A stretch of 64,000 nt of DNA from NCBI RefSeq assembly GCF_028816455.1, contig NZ_CP118246.1, positions 3,536,371 to 3,600,370 of the forward strand. Direction: 5' to 3'. The position numbers and the translations under genes were made by a program. Below are positions 29,636-38,450 of this stretch, piece after piece. Under the pieces are notes generated by a model, which saw only the letters and a program-made list of their open reading frames with translations, had not been told where the DNA came from and ran no database searches. This DNA is from Devosia algicola (GTDB lineage Bacteria; Pseudomonadota; Alphaproteobacteria; Rhizobiales; Devosiaceae). Within the stretch, counting starts at the first letter, position 1. Each line of letters starts with the position of its first letter.

Positions 29636-30632
29636 TTGGCTGTTGCCTTCACCCAGATCCTGGCAGCGCGCCGTCGTATTGCCGGTCACGTGTTGCGCAC
29701 ACCCCAGCGCGACGCCCTTGGTCTGAGCGCCAAACTCAATTGTGACGTCCGCCTCAAATGCGAGCACCACCAGACCACCGGCAGCTTCAAGCTACGCGGC
29801 GCCACCAATGCCGTCCTGTCCCTCTCTGGTGCTGAACGAGGCTGCCGGCGTAGTTGCCGCCTCGACCGGGAACCATGGCCGCGCGCTGGCCCATGCCGCC
29901 AAAAGCGCGGTCTGCCGTGCTGTCATCTGCATGTCAAAACTGGTGCCGGCCAACAAGATCGCCGCCATCGAGGCGCTGGGCGCACATATCCATATCGTCG
30001 GCGCCAGTCAGGATGACGCGCAAGCCGAAGTTGATCGCCTGGTACGCGATGAAGGATTGACCATGATCCCGCCGTTCGATGCCGCCACTGTCATTGCCGG
30101 GCAGGGCACCCTTGGCCTCGAAATGCTTGAGGATGCGCCCGACGCCACCGCCGTTCTGGTCCCCCTATCGGGCGGCGGCCTGATGGCAGGCGTTGCCCGC
30201 GCCATCAAAACCATCAATCCCGCCATTCACTTAGTCGGCGTCACCATGCAAAAGGGTGCAGCCATGCATCAAAGCCTAGCTGCTGGCGCGCCAGTTGCAG
30301 TTACCGAATTGCCAACGTTAGCCGACTCGCTGGGCGGTGGCATCGGCATGGATAATCAGCACAGCTTTGCCATGGTCCGCGATCTTGTCGACCAAACCGT
30401 TCTGGTCAGCGAAGCAGATATCGCCGAGGCCATGCGCTACGCCTATTTTGAGGAAGGTGAGGTGCTGGAGGGCGCCGCCGCCGTGCCGCTCGCCGCACTG
30501 TTGAGCGGGCGCGTCCAGCCGTCTGGGGAGGTCATTGCGCTCCTCACCGGCAAGAATATCGACATGACCCTGCACCAGCGTATCATGGCGGGTGACAATC
30601 CCGACCTGGAGGCCGAGACCGCCCATGCCTGA
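29636..30632 (+). CDS. eutB: EutB, threonine dehydratase-like PLP enzyme of hydroxyectoine use, one frame break
   Basis: About 331 residues once repaired. A fold-type II PLP enzyme; EutABC together are thought to convert hydroxyectoine back to ectoine. The Schiff-base Lys is in TTGSFKLRGATNA, GVVAASTGNHGRALAHAAK follows, and the PLP-phosphate loop is LVPLSGGGLMAG. TTG 29636 is chosen because GGGAGG lies 5 bases before it. The frame breaks at 29839-29843 (AGGCT); AGCT gives SGAERAAGVVAASTG. It overlaps eutC by 8 bases. Confidence 0.88.
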
Positions 30633-31617
30633 TGTCACTATTCTGACCGAGGCCGATTTGCGCCAGTTGGTGCCGCTCGACGCCGAAGCAATTGCCTGCG
30701 TCGAAAACGCTTTTCGGGCGCTGGCGACAACGGCGGTAGTCATGCCGCCAATCCTGCGTCTTGATATGAAGGAGGCCAATGGCGAAGTCGATGTCAAAAC
30801 CGCCTATGTGCCGGGCATTGAGAGTTTCGCCATCAAGATCAGCCCCGGCTTTTTCAACAATCCCGCCTTGGGCTTGCCTTCAGTCAATGGCCTGATGGTG
30901 CTGTTAAGTGCCCGCACCGGCCTGCTGGAGGCTGCCCTGTTCGACAATGGTTATCTGACGGACGTGCGCACCGCCGCCGCCGGGGCAGTCGCCGCCCGGC
31001 ATTTGGCGCGCCAAGATGCCCATACTGCCGCCATTCTTGGCGCCGGCGTGCAGGCCGGACTGCAATTGCAGGCGCTCATGCAGGTGCGCCCCATCCGGTC
31101 GGCGCGGCTATGGGCACGCGACCCGGCCAAGGCCGAACAACGCGCCGCCGAACTGTCTGCGTCCCTCGCCATACCGGTAACTGCTTGCCCTGAGCCGCGC
31201 GAAGCGGTCCGCAACGCCGATATCATCATTACAACAACACCAAGTACGACCCCGATACTCAAGGCGGCTTGGCTCGAACCTGGCCAGCATATCACCGCCA
31301 TGGGATCTGACGCTGAGCATAAGAACGAAATCGACCCTGCCGCCTTTGCGTTACTAACTCGCTATGTGCCTGATCGGTTAAGCCAGACACGAGTGCTGGG
31401 CGAGTTGCATCACGCCATCGCTGCACAACAGGCGCTCGCGGACACCGATTATGTCGAACTGGGCGCCATAGTCAGCGGCCTGGCCCGTGCTCGCACCGAT
31501 CCCGATGATATTACACTGGCCGACCTGACCGGAACCGGCGTTCAGGATACCGCTATTGCAACTCTTGCCTATCAGCGTGCCAAACAGGCACAACTGGGGC
31601 AGATTTTTTCCACCTGA
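30625..31617 (+). CDS. eutC: EutC, ornithine cyclodeaminase/mu-crystallin family enzyme
   Basis: 330 residues, intact. NAD(P)-binding protein of the ornithine cyclodeaminase family; EutC acts with EutA and EutB on hydroxyectoine. The substrate domain includes YVPGIESFAIKISPGFFNNP and GLPSVNGLMVLLSARTG. The Rossmann motif is AILGAGVQAGLQLQAL, followed by NADIIITTTPSTTPILK and HITAMGSDAEHKNEID. ATG 30625 lies inside the end of eutB, so translation is coupled. Another member of this family could act on other cyclic amino acids, but the locus points to hydroxyectoine. Confidence 0.9.
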   Translation: MPDVTILTEADLRQLVPLDAEAIACVENAFRALATTAVVMPPILRLDMKEANGEVDVKTAYVPGIESFAIKISPGFFNNPALGLPSVNGLMVLLSARTGLLEAALFDNGYLTDVRTAAAGAVAARHLARQDAHTAAILGAGVQAGLQLQALMQVRPIRSARLWARDPAKAEQRAAELSASLAIPVTACPEPREAVRNADIIITTTPSTTPILKAAWLEPGQHITAMGSDAEHKNEIDPAAFALLTRYVPDRLSQTRVLGELHHAIAAQQALADTDYVELGAIVSGLARARTDPDDITLADLTGTGVQDTAIATLAYQRAKQAQLGQIFST

Positions 31618-31634
31618 GGCCCTTGGAGGTCCAA

Positions 31635-32819
31635 TTGCCTGATATTGCGCTGCCGTTTTCGATTGCAGAGTACCAGGAGCGCCTGGTCAAGACCCGTGCC
31701 GCGATGGCACGGGCCGATATTGAAGTGCTCGTTGTCACCGATCCCGCCAATATGTCTTGGTTGACCGGCTATGATGGTTGGTCATTTTACGTGCACCAGG
31801 CCGTGATCATCATGCCCGAGGGCGAGCCATTATGGTGGGGGCGCCCCATGGATGGGGTCGGCGCCCGCATGACCAGCTATCTCTCACCTGAATCCATCCA
31901 CTCCTACCCCGACCATTATGTGCAAAGTGCGACCATCCATCCCTATCAGTTGATGGCGGTGTTGCTACGCCAATATGGCCACGCCAGCGCTCGTATCGGG
32001 CTGGAAATGGACAATTATTATTTCACCGCAAAATGCCTTGAAACACTGCGTCTGGAGTTAACTGACGCCCAGTTCATTGATGCAACGGCGCTGGTCAATT
32101 GGCAGCGCGCCGTCAAGTCCGAACAAGAACTCATTTATATGCGTCGCGCCGCGCGCATCGTTGAAGTGATGCACCAGCGCATTCGCGATACCGCCGAAGA
32201 TGGCTTGCCCAAAAGCACTCTGATTGCCGAAATTTACGACGCCAGTCTGCGTGGCGCCGATGGATTTGGCGGTGACTATCCCTCCATCGTGCCGCTTACC
32301 CCTTCTGGCACCGATGCCGCCGCCGCCCATTTGACGTGGGACGATCGCCCGTTGCGGCGTGGCGAGGGCACTTTTTTTGAAATTGCCGGATGCTATCGAC
32401 GCTACCATTGCCCGATGTCGCGCACCATCTATCTCGGCGAACCACCCGCTGACATGCTGCGCGCAGAAGAGGCGGTGCTCGAGGGGCTGATCGACGGGCT
32501 CGAGGTTGCGCGTCCCGGCAACACCTGTGGCGATGTTGCCGACGCATTTTTTGCCGTGCTGGCCAAGCATGGCATCGAGAAAAATTCGCGCACCGGCTAT
32601 GCGGTTGGCATCTCCTATCCCCCAGATTGGGGCGAGCGTACCATGAGTCTGCGGCCGGGCGACCAGTCGATCCTCGAACCCAACATGACCTTCCATTTCA
32701 TGCCGGGTCTATGGGGCGACGATTGGGGTTTTGAAGTGTCGGAAACCATCAGGATCACCGAGGATGGCCCCGCCGAATGCCTGGCCGATGTCGCTCGCGA
32801 ACTGATCATCAAACCCTGA
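31635..32819 (+). CDS. doeA: Ectoine hydrolase DoeA (EutD)
   Basis: 394 residues, intact. A creatinase/M24-like hydrolase that opens the ectoine ring to N-alpha-acetyl-diaminobutyrate. It has the creatinase N-domain (DPANMSWLTGYDGWSFYVHQ) and a pita-bread C-domain (GGDYPSIVPLTPSG, EIAGCYRRYHCPMSRTIYLG, EPNMTFHFMPGLW, GFEVSETIRI). TTG 31635 is preferred over TTG 31623 because GGAGG at 31625-31629 lies just before it. It lies 17 bases after eutC and 12 before doeB2. Confidence 0.93.
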   Translation: MPDIALPFSIAEYQERLVKTRAAMARADIEVLVVTDPANMSWLTGYDGWSFYVHQAVIIMPEGEPLWWGRPMDGVGARMTSYLSPESIHSYPDHYVQSATIHPYQLMAVLLRQYGHASARIGLEMDNYYFTAKCLETLRLELTDAQFIDATALVNWQRAVKSEQELIYMRRAARIVEVMHQRIRDTAEDGLPKSTLIAEIYDASLRGADGFGGDYPSIVPLTPSGTDAAAAHLTWDDRPLRRGEGTFFEIAGCYRRYHCPMSRTIYLGEPPADMLRAEEAVLEGLIDGLEVARPGNTCGDVADAFFAVLAKHGIEKNSRTGYAVGISYPPDWGERTMSLRPGDQSILEPNMTFHFMPGLWGDDWGFEVSETIRITEDGPAECLADVARELIIKP

Positions 32820-32831
32820 CCCGGAGACAGC

Positions 32832-34004
32832 ATGGCCCACCCGCTGCTCACCGATGCAACAGCACTTCTCGATGATCTGATCGCCTATGACAGCATCAGC
32901 CTTAAATCAAACCTTTCCCTCATCGCCTATCTGGCCGAGCGACTCGACCATTTGGGTATTCACACAAGCTTGAGCCATTCAAGCGACGGCCAGCGGGCCA
33001 ACCTGTTTGCAACCGTAGGGCCGCTGGATACCGATGGTGGCATCGTCCTGTCGGGCCATACCGACGTGGTTCCGGTTGCCGGCCAGGACTGGACCGGCGA
33101 TCCGTTCACCACGCGCCTGCACGACGACCGCATTTACGGACGCGGCACCTGCGACATGAAGGGTTTCATCGCTTGCGCCATGGCCAGTGCGCCTCTGTTT
33201 GCCAGCCAAAAACTCACGCGCCCGCTGCATTTTGCCTTCACGTTCGATGAGGAAGTCAGTTGCCTCGGTGCCCAGGTCATGCTCGAACAATTGGCCAGAA
33301 CCGGCCCGAAACCCGCCGTATGTATCGTTGGTGAACCTACCGAGATGCGCATCATTGAAGGGCATAAGGGGTGCTGCGAATATGCCACCCATTTTACCGG
33401 CAGTCCCGGCCACGCCTCTCAGCCAGATCTGGGCGTCAATGCCGTTCACTATGCGGTGCGCTATGTGACCCGCCTGCTTGAAATCGGGGAAGCGCTCAAG
33501 GCGCGGGCGCCGAAAGATTCTCGCTTCGATCCGCCTTGGTCGACCATCCAGGTTGGTCGCATCGAAGGTGGTACTGCCCGCAATATCATTGCTGGAGCTT
33601 GCTCGCTCTCATGGGAACTGCGCCCGGTCAACGCCGCCGATCTGGCCTTTGCCAAAACCGACATCACAACCTACGTTCAAAACACCTTGCTGCCTGCCAT
33701 GCAGGCGGTCAGCCCTGATGCTGATATCGTTACTGACATCATCGGCGAAATCATCGGGCTCCAACCGATGAGCCAGTCCGAAGCCGAAACCTTGGTCCGC
33801 GCACTGACCGGCGATAATGCCCCGGCCCAATGTGTTGCGTTCGGCACCGAAGCGGGCCTATTTCAGCAGTTGGGCATTGCCACCGTCATTTGTGGCCCCG
33901 GCTCGATCCAGCAGGCCCACAAGGCCGACGAATTTGTCGCCTTGTCCCAACTCGATACGTGCCTCTCAATGATGAGCCAACTCCGCAACCGTCTGGCTGC
34001 CTAG
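32832..34004 (+). CDS. doeB2: M20 deacetylase of ectoine catabolism (ArgE-like, DoeB2 type)
   Basis: 390 residues, intact. A zinc-dependent amidohydrolase of the ArgE family, expected to remove acetyl from N-acetyl-diaminobutyrate. Metal motifs: LSGHTDVVPVAGQ (His, Asp), GRGTCDMKGFIA (bridging Asp), FTFDEEVSCLGA (catalytic Glu pair) and IVGEPTEM. The terminal FGTEAGLFQ and CGPGSIQQAHKADEF segments are ArgE-like. Most ectoine loci use DoeB/EutE, a desuccinylase-family protein; here the M20 enzyme sits in its place. True acetylornithine deacetylase is the alternative. Its stop overlaps the convergent ICMT gene by 4 bases. Confidence 0.85.
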   Translation: MAHPLLTDATALLDDLIAYDSISLKSNLSLIAYLAERLDHLGIHTSLSHSSDGQRANLFATVGPLDTDGGIVLSGHTDVVPVAGQDWTGDPFTTRLHDDRIYGRGTCDMKGFIACAMASAPLFASQKLTRPLHFAFTFDEEVSCLGAQVMLEQLARTGPKPAVCIVGEPTEMRIIEGHKGCCEYATHFTGSPGHASQPDLGVNAVHYAVRYVTRLLEIGEALKARAPKDSRFDPPWSTIQVGRIEGGTARNIIAGACSLSWELRPVNAADLAFAKTDITTYVQNTLLPAMQAVSPDADIVTDIIGEIIGLQPMSQSEAETLVRALTGDNAPAQCVAFGTEAGLFQQLGIATVICGPGSIQQAHKADEFVALSQLDTCLSMMSQLRNRLAA

Positions 34005-34507
34005 GCCTCGGGCAAACTGGCCAATGCCGTATTTTCAGCCCTGATGCGTTTCACCATCATCGCCGCGTTCAAAAGCGTAAAGACAATCGCGACCCAATAA
34101 AGGCCCAAAGCCATGGGCACCGCAATCAACTCTGCCGCCACCAGCCAATAGTTTGGATGGCGCACAAAGCGATAGGGCCCTCGCTGGATCGCAGGCTCAT
34201 CAACAATAATGATCCGTGTAGTCCAACGCCCGCCCAGACTGCGCAATATCCAAAATCGCCCGGCCTGCAGTACTAGATAGACGCCAACCCATCCCCACAG
34301 CAATGGCTGCTGCCAGCCAGACAGTACCAGTGTCCCGATCCATGCGGTGTGCAGCGCCACGATCAGCCAGTAATGATCAGCCCCAAGTTCGCGACCGCCG
34401 CGCGCCAGTAGCGCCACCGTGTTGCGCTTGGCAATCCGCAATTCCACCAGGCGCTGACCGATGACCAGCACCAGCAACACAACCGCGCCAATCGAAACAC
34501 CGCCCAT
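34001..34507 (-). CDS. Isoprenylcysteine carboxyl methyltransferase (ICMT)-family membrane methyltransferase
   Basis: 168 residues with about four membrane helices (for example SIGAVVLLVLVIGQRLVELRI). The family SAM-binding signature near the C-terminus reads YRFVRHPNYWLVAAELIAV. In actinomycete alkylresorcinol loci an ICMT-like methyltransferase (SrsB) acts after a type III polyketide synthase, and here the gene directly follows one (1-base overlap). A role in O-methylating a long-chain phenolic product is therefore inferred. No substrate can be read from sequence. Confidence 0.82.
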   Translation of the reverse strand: MGGVSIGAVVLLVLVIGQRLVELRIAKRNTVALLARGGRELGADHYWLIVALHTAWIGTLVLSGWQQPLLWGWVGVYLVLQAGRFWILRSLGGRWTTRIIIVDEPAIQRGPYRFVRHPNYWLVAAELIAVPMALGLYWVAIVFTLLNAAMMVKRIRAENTALASLPEA

Positions 34508-35571
34508 CAGGCGAACCGGATCGGCAGCATCGAGGCGGTAAAACCTGGCCCTAGCGCCGCCAGCATCATCGTGCCATCGGGCGCGCGCGCCATCACCCGC
34601 TCCAGAACAAACAGGGCCGTGGGCGCCGACATATTGCCATAGTCGCGCAACACCTCACGCTCGCTGTCCAGCACGCCTTGTTCAAGATGTAGCGCCCCTT
34701 CAATGGCTTCCACCACCTTTGAGCCCCCGGGATGGCATATCATGCGGCTCAAATCATCGCGGGCCAGCCCCATGCTTTCCAACCCGCCATCAACCGCGTC
34801 GGCAAAATTCTGTTTGACGAATTCGGGGATCGAGCGGTCAAAAATTACCCCGAACCCGTCCGTATCAACGTCCCATCCCATGATCGGCAATGTGTCGGGC
34901 CATGTGTACTCGGCGCCCACTCCAAGAATCGGATGGCTCGAACTCTCCGTCGATAGGCACGCGGCCGCCGCGCCATCACCGAACAGCACGGTGGCAATGA
35001 TATCGGCCTTTTGCATTCTGTCGGCACGAAATGACAGGGTGCAGGTTTCAACGCACACCAGCAGCACCTTGCTGCCCGGTGTTGCCGCCGCCAACCGCGC
35101 CGCGATCGACAGCCCAGTCACGCCACCCGCGCAGCCCAGTCCAAACACCGGCACCCTCATGACATCGCTTCTGAACGCCAGGCTTGCCATCGCCCGCGCC
35201 TCCAGTGTCGGCGTGGCGATGCCGGTCGAGGTGATGGTGACGATTGTGTCAATCTCCTCGGCCCGCAGGGACGCATCAGCCAGCGCCTTGTTAGCCGCCG
35301 CGACAAACAGGGTCGTTGCGCCCTCAAGATAGGCCGCGGTGCGTTCCGGCCAGTCTTTGCCCGCCTCGAACCATTCGAACGGCACTACCGAATAGCGTTT
35401 GTTGATCCCTGAATTGGCAAAAGACTTCGACAGCCGTTCAAACTCTGGATAGCGCGGTCCCAATATACGGCTGGCAACAATTTTGACCATGTCCTGAGGC
35501 AATTCATGGGCAGGTACAGCCGTGCCCAGACCAAGCAGTCGGGCAGGGTGTGCAGCAATTTGCATGTTCAC
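34507..35571 (-). CDS. Type III polyketide synthase (chalcone/stilbene synthase family)
   Basis: 354 residues, intact. A homodimeric iterative condensing enzyme that extends an acyl-CoA starter with malonyl-CoA. The Cys-His-Asn triad is visible: Cys in VFGLGCAGGVTG, His in MICHPGGSKVVEA and Asn in YGNMSAPTALFVL. A C-terminal GFTASMLPIRF segment follows an LGPG loop. Together with the ICMT-family gene it resembles srsAB-type alkylresorcinol or alkylpyrone pathways. Product length and cyclisation cannot be predicted. ATG 35571 opens into a 102-base gap before the next gene, so the pair has its own promoter. Confidence 0.93.
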   Translation of the reverse strand: MNMQIAAHPARLLGLGTAVPAHELPQDMVKIVASRILGPRYPEFERLSKSFANSGINKRYSVVPFEWFEAGKDWPERTAAYLEGATTLFVAAANKALADASLRAEEIDTIVTITSTGIATPTLEARAMASLAFRSDVMRVPVFGLGCAGGVTGLSIAARLAAATPGSKVLLVCVETCTLSFRADRMQKADIIATVLFGDGAAAACLSTESSSHPILGVGAEYTWPDTLPIMGWDVDTDGFGVIFDRSIPEFVKQNFADAVDGGLESMGLARDDLSRMICHPGGSKVVEAIEGALHLEQGVLDSEREVLRDYGNMSAPTALFVLERVMARAPDGTMMLAALGPGFTASMLPIRFA

Positions 35572-35673
35572 AATGGGCTCACTTTCAAAAGCGCAGCCAT
35601 CAGGGGCAAATCGTGCGCACTTTGTTAAACGCAGCCAAATTGGTTTTGGATGCCCTGAACGGCGTTTTGACGG

Positions 35674-36210
35674 TCACAACCCGGTTACGCCACCCAGAAA
35701 CGGCAGTAATTCTGCGTCCATCGCCGTCTGAACCGCATCGGTGAATAGGTTGGTCGCCACCATCAATCCGGCAAAGGCAACCAGATCGACCAGCGTTTTA
35801 TCGTCATGACGGGCCGCCACCGCCGCCCATATCGCATCGGGCACGGCCTTTGGGTCGCGCCCCAGCGATCGCCCAAACGCCACCAAAGCCAATTCTTCCG
35901 CATTCAGTTCAAGATTGTCTGGATCGTCACCCGCCATGACAATTGCGCGCCGCATGAACCCCATGCCGATTTTACTGTCCGAGGCTGCGCAAATTGCCTC
36001 AGCAAACAGCCAGATGGCGCGCTCCCCGACCACCGGCAATAATTGGTCGCGCAGCGTGAACCATTCGCCATATACCCGCAGCGCCGCCGGGGAGTGCAGC
36101 AGCGTGCGCTTCATATTGGTCATACGCCCGCGCAAGCGCATTTCTTCATCATGGGCTGCGCGCTGCTCGCTATTGGCGTTGGCATAATCAACCTGGCTGA
36201 TCCGGGCCAT
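35674..36210 (-). CDS. Carboxymuconolactone decarboxylase (AhpD-like) family protein
   Basis: 178 residues, intact, all-helical. The CMD signature region reads LFAEAICAASDSKIGMGFMRRA. AhpD-type peroxidase members have a CxxC pair here, but this protein has Cys-Ala-Ala-Ser, so a two-cysteine redox centre is missing. It may be a non-redox member or use a single Cys. It lies 3 bases downstream of the OsmC gene, forming a two-gene unit that looks like organic peroxide defence. Function is uncertain. Confidence 0.75.
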   Translation of the reverse strand: MARISQVDYANANSEQRAAHDEEMRLRGRMTNMKRTLLHSPAALRVYGEWFTLRDQLLPVVGERAIWLFAEAICAASDSKIGMGFMRRAIVMAGDDPDNLELNAEELALVAFGRSLGRDPKAVPDAIWAAVAARHDDKTLVDLVAFAGLMVATNLFTDAVQTAMDAELLPFLGGVTGL

Positions 36211-36213
36211 CGG

Positions 36214-36636
36214 CTACATCACCGGCGTAACGTCGCGCACGATGGCACCATGTTCAAATGTATTGCCTACGGTGCAGATCTCATGGGCTTCAGCGATCAA
36301 TTCCTGCCGCTCTGCTGGACTAAACTCGCCCTCAATACGAAATGAACAGGCGAATCCCGCCACCCGCGACGGTCCGTCCGGGGCCTTCTCATGGGTCACA
36401 TCCACATTGACCGACGTGAAACGTTCCTGCCAACCCAGCTTGCGCACCGCGATCCGCACACTCAACACCAGGCAGCCTGCTAACGCTGCGTCCATCAGTT
36501 CTAGCGGGGTAAATCCCTCGTCCGATGCCAGATTTGCCAACTTTGCTCCAGCGCCCGATTGCGCCAAAACGCTTCCCGCACCTACCTGATCAAGCGATGC
36601 TCCAACCGTGGTGGGACGCGTAACGATATTGACCAT
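36214..36636 (-). CDS. OsmC/Ohr family protein
   Basis: 140 residues, intact. OsmC-like thiol peroxidases reduce organic hydroperoxides using two Cys. Both are present, one in LMDAALAGCLVLSVRIAVRKLG and one in HEICTVGNTFEHG. The spacing and the terminal VTPVM resemble OsmC rather than Ohr. It is upstream of and co-transcribed with the CMD-family gene and divergent from the 36906 transporter. Confidence 0.85.
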   Translation of the reverse strand: MVNIVTRPTTVGASLDQVGAGSVLAQSGAGAKLANLASDEGFTPLELMDAALAGCLVLSVRIAVRKLGWQERFTSVNVDVTHEKAPDGPSRVAGFACSFRIEGEFSPAERQELIAEAHEICTVGNTFEHGAIVRDVTPVM

Positions 36637-36824
36637 GATTTTTCCTTTGCACTAGTCTGCCAACTACGCACCTTGCCACGCTACTGGCGGGGCCAGGAAC
36701 GGTAAACGAGCGTGCTATAGCAATGTCATCTGCCTGAATTGCTTTGTCAAAACGCGACAGGGTGTGGAAAACAATTTCCCGGAGTCGCGCCTAAAACGCA
36801 ACCGGGGAACCGCAAGGTCACTGG

Positions 36825-36848
36825 CTATATCGGCATTTTGCGATATAG
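36825..36848. promoter_or_regulatory. Perfect inverted repeat in the osmC / transporter intergenic region
   Basis: Arms CTATATCG and CGATATAG (8 of 8) around an 8-base centre, 58 bases before the ATG of the solute-binding protein at 36906. It looks like a regulator-binding site or hairpin controlling the transporter. No regulator gene is adjacent to the transporter. The rest of the 269-base gap holds no gene. Confidence 0.45.
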
Positions 36849-36905
36849 TTTACTGACGTCACCGTTTTACGGTCAGACCCGTTTGTCCAGTCCAGGAGCA
36901 ATCCC

Positions 36906-38418
36906 ATGCCGCTATTCGCCCGCCCCAATCGCCGTCAGTTCGTCATCACGGCCCTTACCGCCAGTGTGGCCATGCTATCGGTCAGTCCCACGGTTCTGGC
37001 CGCCGCTGACACCAGCGCCGTCATCGAAATCGGTTCACTTTATGAGCCGCAGAACCTTGATAACACCGCCGGGGCCGGGCAGGGCATCAATGAAGCGTTC
37101 AATGGCAATGTTTACCAGGCCCTGTTTGGCCTGACTGACGATGGTGATGTGCAGAATGTTTTGGCCACGAACTTTACTGTCAGCGATGACGGATTGACCT
37201 ATACCATTACCCTTCAGGGCGGCGTTACATTCCATTCCGGCGACCCATTGACCGCTGCCGACGTCAAGGCCAGCATCGAGCGCGTGACCGCTGAAAGCTC
37301 CAAGAGCTCGCGCAAGAACAGTCTTTCCACCATCACCAACATCGAAACGCCCGATGATCTGACGGTCGTCATCGCGCTCAGCGAACGCTCGATTTCGCTG
37401 CCCTATAATCTGAGCCTATGTCTGGATCGTCAACGATGCCGCAACCGACATCACCGACAGTGAAGATGGCACCGGCCCCTACAAGCTGGATCAATGGCGC
37501 CGTGGCTCCAGCCTGTCGCTGACTCTTGCCGACAATTACTGGGCAGCTCCCCCACCAATGCTGGCGTTGTCTTCAATTATTTCACCGACGCCACTGCTCT
37601 CAACAATGCACTTTTGACGGGCGCCGTCGACATCATTACCTCCGTGCAAAGCCCTGATGCGCTGGCCCAGTTCACCGATAATCCCGATTTCACTGTTACC
37701 AACGGCCAATCCACGACCAAGGAACTGATGGCCTTTAACGACCGCGTTGCCCCCTTCGACAAAGTCGAGGTCCGCAAGGCCGTTGCTCGCGCCATCGACG
37801 ACAAAAAGCTGCTGGAATCGATCTGGGGCGATTATGGCACCCTGATCGGCTCGTTCGTGCCGCCGACTGACCCCTGGTATGTCGATTTGACGGCGGTCGA
37901 TGCCTATGATCCCGACAGCGCCAAGGCAATGCTGACCGAGGCCGGTTATCCCGATGGCTTCACCTTTACCCTGGATACCCCCGATTACGACCCGCACCCG
38001 ATTGTTGCCGAATTTATCAAAAGCGAGCCTGGCCAAGGTCGGCGTCACCGTCAACATCAACATCATCACTGCCAATGAATGGTACACAAAAATCTACCAG
38101 GCCCATGATTTTGATGCGACCTTGCAGGAACACGTCAATCACCGCGATATCGTGTTTTACGGCAACCCCGATTTTTATTGGGGGTACAACAATCCCAAGG
38201 TGATCGAACTGATCAAACAGTCCGAGGCCAGTGCTACCCTTGACGAACAGAACGAAAAGTTGACTGAAGCCAACAAGCTGATCGCCGAAGATGCGGCCAG
38301 CGACTGGCTATACCTTTACCCGCAGATCGTGGTATCGGCCTCTAACGTTAGTGGTTATCCGGTCAACGGGCTGAACTCACAGTTCTTCGCCTACAACATC
38401 GAAAAAAGCGCAGAATAG
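36906..38418 (+). CDS. ABC transporter substrate-binding protein, family 5 (peptide/nickel type), three frame breaks
   Basis: About 503 residues once repaired. A periplasmic binding protein with a Tat-like signal (NRRQFVITALTASVAML then VLAA). Family 5 features are GDPLTAADVKASIERV, GTGPYKLDQW, DKVEVRKAVARAIDDKKLLES and a C-terminal DWLYLYPQIVV. The breaks are AGCCT at 37413-37417 (AGCT gives YNLSYVWIVNDAATD), five C at 37549-37553 that must be six (giving YWAAPPTNAGVVF) and AGCCT at 38026-38030 (AGCT gives KSELAKVGVTVN). It heads a five-gene operon. The ligand is unknown; peptides are only the commonest case. Confidence 0.88.
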
Positions 38419-38450
38419 ATCTGCTGCGAGCCGACAAATGGAGTTGAACA

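Noticed and set aside
29500..29745. Small open frame between ehuB and eutB as a possible eutA remnant
   Set aside because: 81 codons running into eutB in another frame, with no racemase motifs and no ribosome site.
32058..32696. Long open frame antisense to doeA (212 codons)
   Set aside because: Shadow of an intact gene with normal codon usage; no family features.
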